Assembly (NCBI GenBank): GCA_944381205.1
Contig: CALWKG010000006.1
Location: forward strand, 1 to 55,912
Direction of reading: 5' to 3'
Origin: an uncultured Clostridia bacterium
GTDB taxonomy: Bacteria > Bacillota > Clostridia > Christensenellales > UBA1242
Length of the DNA stretch: 55,912 nucleotides
Positions 54,453 through 55,912 of the stretch are shown here, one piece after another (the first letter of the stretch is position 1; every line of letters starts with the position of its first letter). The translations under genes and the position numbers were made by a program. The notes under the pieces were generated by a model. The model was given only the letters and a program-made list of their open reading frames with translations. It was not told where the DNA came from and ran no database searches.

Positions 54453-55912
54453 TTGGAAAAGTTAGCAATTATTGATTTGGGTTGTAGTAAAATTGATTTG
54501 ATTATTGCGTCTTACTCGCCAGAAGGAAATTTTGTTATTGAGTATGAAAAGAGTGAAAACGTTCACCTTATAGAAGACTTTGATGGCGAGGCAATGTTAA
54601 GAACAAGTAAAAGTAATGAGGCTATTTCGGTATTAAAAACATACAAGGTGCTTTGCGGAGTAAAAAGAGTTTCCAATATCATTGTCTACACAACTGAATG
54701 TATAAAAAATCTAAAAAATTATCGCAGTTTTGTTGATGAAGTTTACAACAATGTTGGCTTTAAGGTTAGTATATTAAGCCAAGATGAAGAACTATCCGCA
54801 CTATATACGGGGATAATAAATTCATTAGATATCCCAAAGGGAGTGATTGTAAACATAAGTGGGGATTGCGTGCGATTTGTCCAGTACAATAGACGTAACA
54901 TTTTAAATAAAGCAGAGATAATGCTTGGCACCTACGAAATCGCCAAAATAATGGAGCAAGAAAAAAATACCGAAAAGGCTTTAAATCTTATGAAGGAAAA
55001 GTTTTTAGAACAATTAAGAGGTATTGATTGGCTAAAAAGTGTTGAAGATGAATTTGCCTTTATTGGTACCGGGAATGCGTTTTTTAGTTCGGGTATTTTG
55101 GCACGTAAGATAAGAAAATATCCTGTTGATTTGCCACATAATTACGAACTTTCTTTTGACGAGTATAAAAAGGTTTTTGACCTTATAAAAACTTTTGAGA
55201 TAGATAAAACAAAAAGAATAAAGGGTGTTTCTGGCGATAGGGCAGACGTGTTTGCCAGCGGGGTAGCAATAATAGGCGCTTTGTTTGAGGTTTTAAATAA
55301 TAGGACTTGTGTGCTTTCCGCTCGCGGTATGAAAGAAGGCTTTATTTATTCTAACATTCCAGCGATTAATCTAGACAAACCAATACCTGATATCTTAGGG
55401 TTTAGCCTTGATAGTATAGAAGAGTACTATGACGCACCGATGATGCAAACTGCAAAGCATATATGTGACTTGTCACTAATATTGTTTAGGCAACTAAAAG
55501 TTTTGCACAAATTGCCAAGAAATTATATAAAGGTTTTAAGGATTGCATCTACCCTTTATGCTTGTGGCAAGCGTATTAGTTTTTATAATTACGAAAAAAA
55601 TAGTTTTGAAATCGTTCTAAACTCGGATATACTTGGTGCTACACATAGGGAAATTGTGCTTGCCGCGTTTGTTTGTGCTAGCCAAAATTTAAACGATTTT
55701 AGCCTTGCAGAATGGATAAAGTATAAAGATTTGTTAGTTGACGAAGACCTAGATGCAATGCGCAAACTAGCCCTAATTGTCAGGCTTGCAAAGGCTCTTG
55801 ATTTTTCGGGTAGAGCAATTGTTCAGGATATTAGTTGTGATATTTTGGGCGATTCAGTTATAATGAAAACCATTATAACGATGAATGCTGATATTGAAAT
55901 TAAAGAAGCCCT
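54453..55912 (+). CDS. Ppx/GppA phosphatase family protein, 3'-truncated by the window
   Basis: At least 486 residues. Start TTG 54453 follows AAAAGGGG. The N-terminal actin-like ATPase-fold domains (LAIIDLGCSKIDL ... GVIVNISGDCVRF ... TGNAF) fit exopolyphosphatase/guanosine pentaphosphate phosphatases. The C-terminal part is an HD-like helical domain (LRIASTLYACGKRISFYN, THREIVLAAF). The usual DIGSNS-type phosphate loop reads DLGCSK, so activity may differ. The family hydrolyses polyphosphate or pppGpp. The gene runs off the edge. Confidence 0.8.
   Translation, partial: MEKLAIIDLGCSKIDLIIASYSPEGNFVIEYEKSENVHLIEDFDGEAMLRTSKSNEAISVLKTYKVLCGVKRVSNIIVYTTECIKNLKNYRSFVDEVYNNVGFKVSILSQDEELSALYTGIINSLDIPKGVIVNISGDCVRFVQYNRRNILNKAEIMLGTYEIAKIMEQEKNTEKALNLMKEKFLEQLRGIDWLKSVEDEFAFIGTGNAFFSSGILARKIRKYPVDLPHNYELSFDEYKKVFDLIKTFEIDKTKRIKGVSGDRADVFASGVAIIGALFEVLNNRTCVLSARGMKEGFIYSNIPAINLDKPIPDILGFSLDSIEEYYDAPMMQTAKHICDLSLILFRQLKVLHKLPRNYIKVLRIASTLYACGKRISFYNYEKNSFEIVLNSDILGATHREIVLAAFVCASQNLNDFSLAEWIKYKDLLVDEDLDAMRKLALIVRLAKALDFSGRAIVQDISCDILGDSVIMKTIITMNADIEIKEA

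Noticed and set aside
1-55912. Mycoplasma-type genetic code
   Set aside because: TGA ends several clear genes (for example at 13375-13377) and Trp is encoded by TGG, so the standard bacterial code applies.

Overview
The window is AT-rich bacterial chromosomal DNA using the standard bacterial code (TGA is a stop). Gene content (MazF of the EndoA type, DivIVA, YigZ, RecX, AcpS, DUF421/DUF4363 pair, SpoVB-like flippase, YtaF-like membrane protein, UgtP-like glycosyltransferase, PepF) points to a low-GC Gram-positive of the Bacillota, most likely an uncultured Clostridia-like lineage. No closer assignment can be made from sequence reading alone.

Region 1 (1-12286) is a type IV secretion-like locus: three tandem small two-helix pilin genes (the first cut by the window edge), a large secreted or lipid-anchored protein, a VirB6/TrbL-like polytopic protein with a long charged cytoplasmic tail, and a VirB4 ATPase with an N-terminal membrane hairpin. 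An 850-bp non-coding stretch then holds a terminator and about 26 T-tracts repeated every ~10.8 bp (predicted strongly curved DNA). Next comes an operon of two unrecognised genes (716 and 78 aa). No relaxase, coupling ATPase, integrase or cell-wall hydrolase is visible, so the locus is a secretion or DNA-transfer apparatus without visible mobilisation genes.

Region 2 (12682-25138) is mostly housekeeping: a zinc-ribbon/TM2 protein overlapping mnmA, a YtaF/MntP-like protein, an XRE membrane regulator coupled to yigZ-recX-acpS, a 58-aa ORF plus mazF, an RNA uracil methyltransferase, lgt-divIVA, an unknown convergent gene, an ArsP_2-like permease and pepF.

Region 3 (25179-26827) is a tRNA-Asn locus whose 3' half, terminator and flank are tandemly duplicated, followed by a coiled-coil lipoprotein and a phage tail gene fragment. 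It looks like a scarred integration site.

Region 4 (26828-33947) carries an SDR oxidoreductase, two membrane-lipid enzymes on the minus strand (a UgtP-like glycosyltransferase and a PlsC-like acyltransferase), hisS-rpiB, a lipoprotein and hflX. Region 5 (34099-55912) has a tiny Cys-rich hydrophobic peptide, a 1437-aa surface protein, uvrB-uvrA, a membrane J-domain protein, DUF421/DUF4363, a SpoVB-like flippase, a LysM protein, a GNAT protein, a second giant surface protein (1025 aa), a TauE/SafE transporter split into two half-genes, a ferredoxin and a truncated Ppx/GppA gene.

A theme across the window is transcription-translation architecture. At least nine to eleven genes have a good -10 box ending only 5-9 nt before the start codon and no Shine-Dalgarno, which predicts leaderless mRNAs. 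Operon-internal and many other genes have clear Shine-Dalgarno sites, often of the form AAGGGG.
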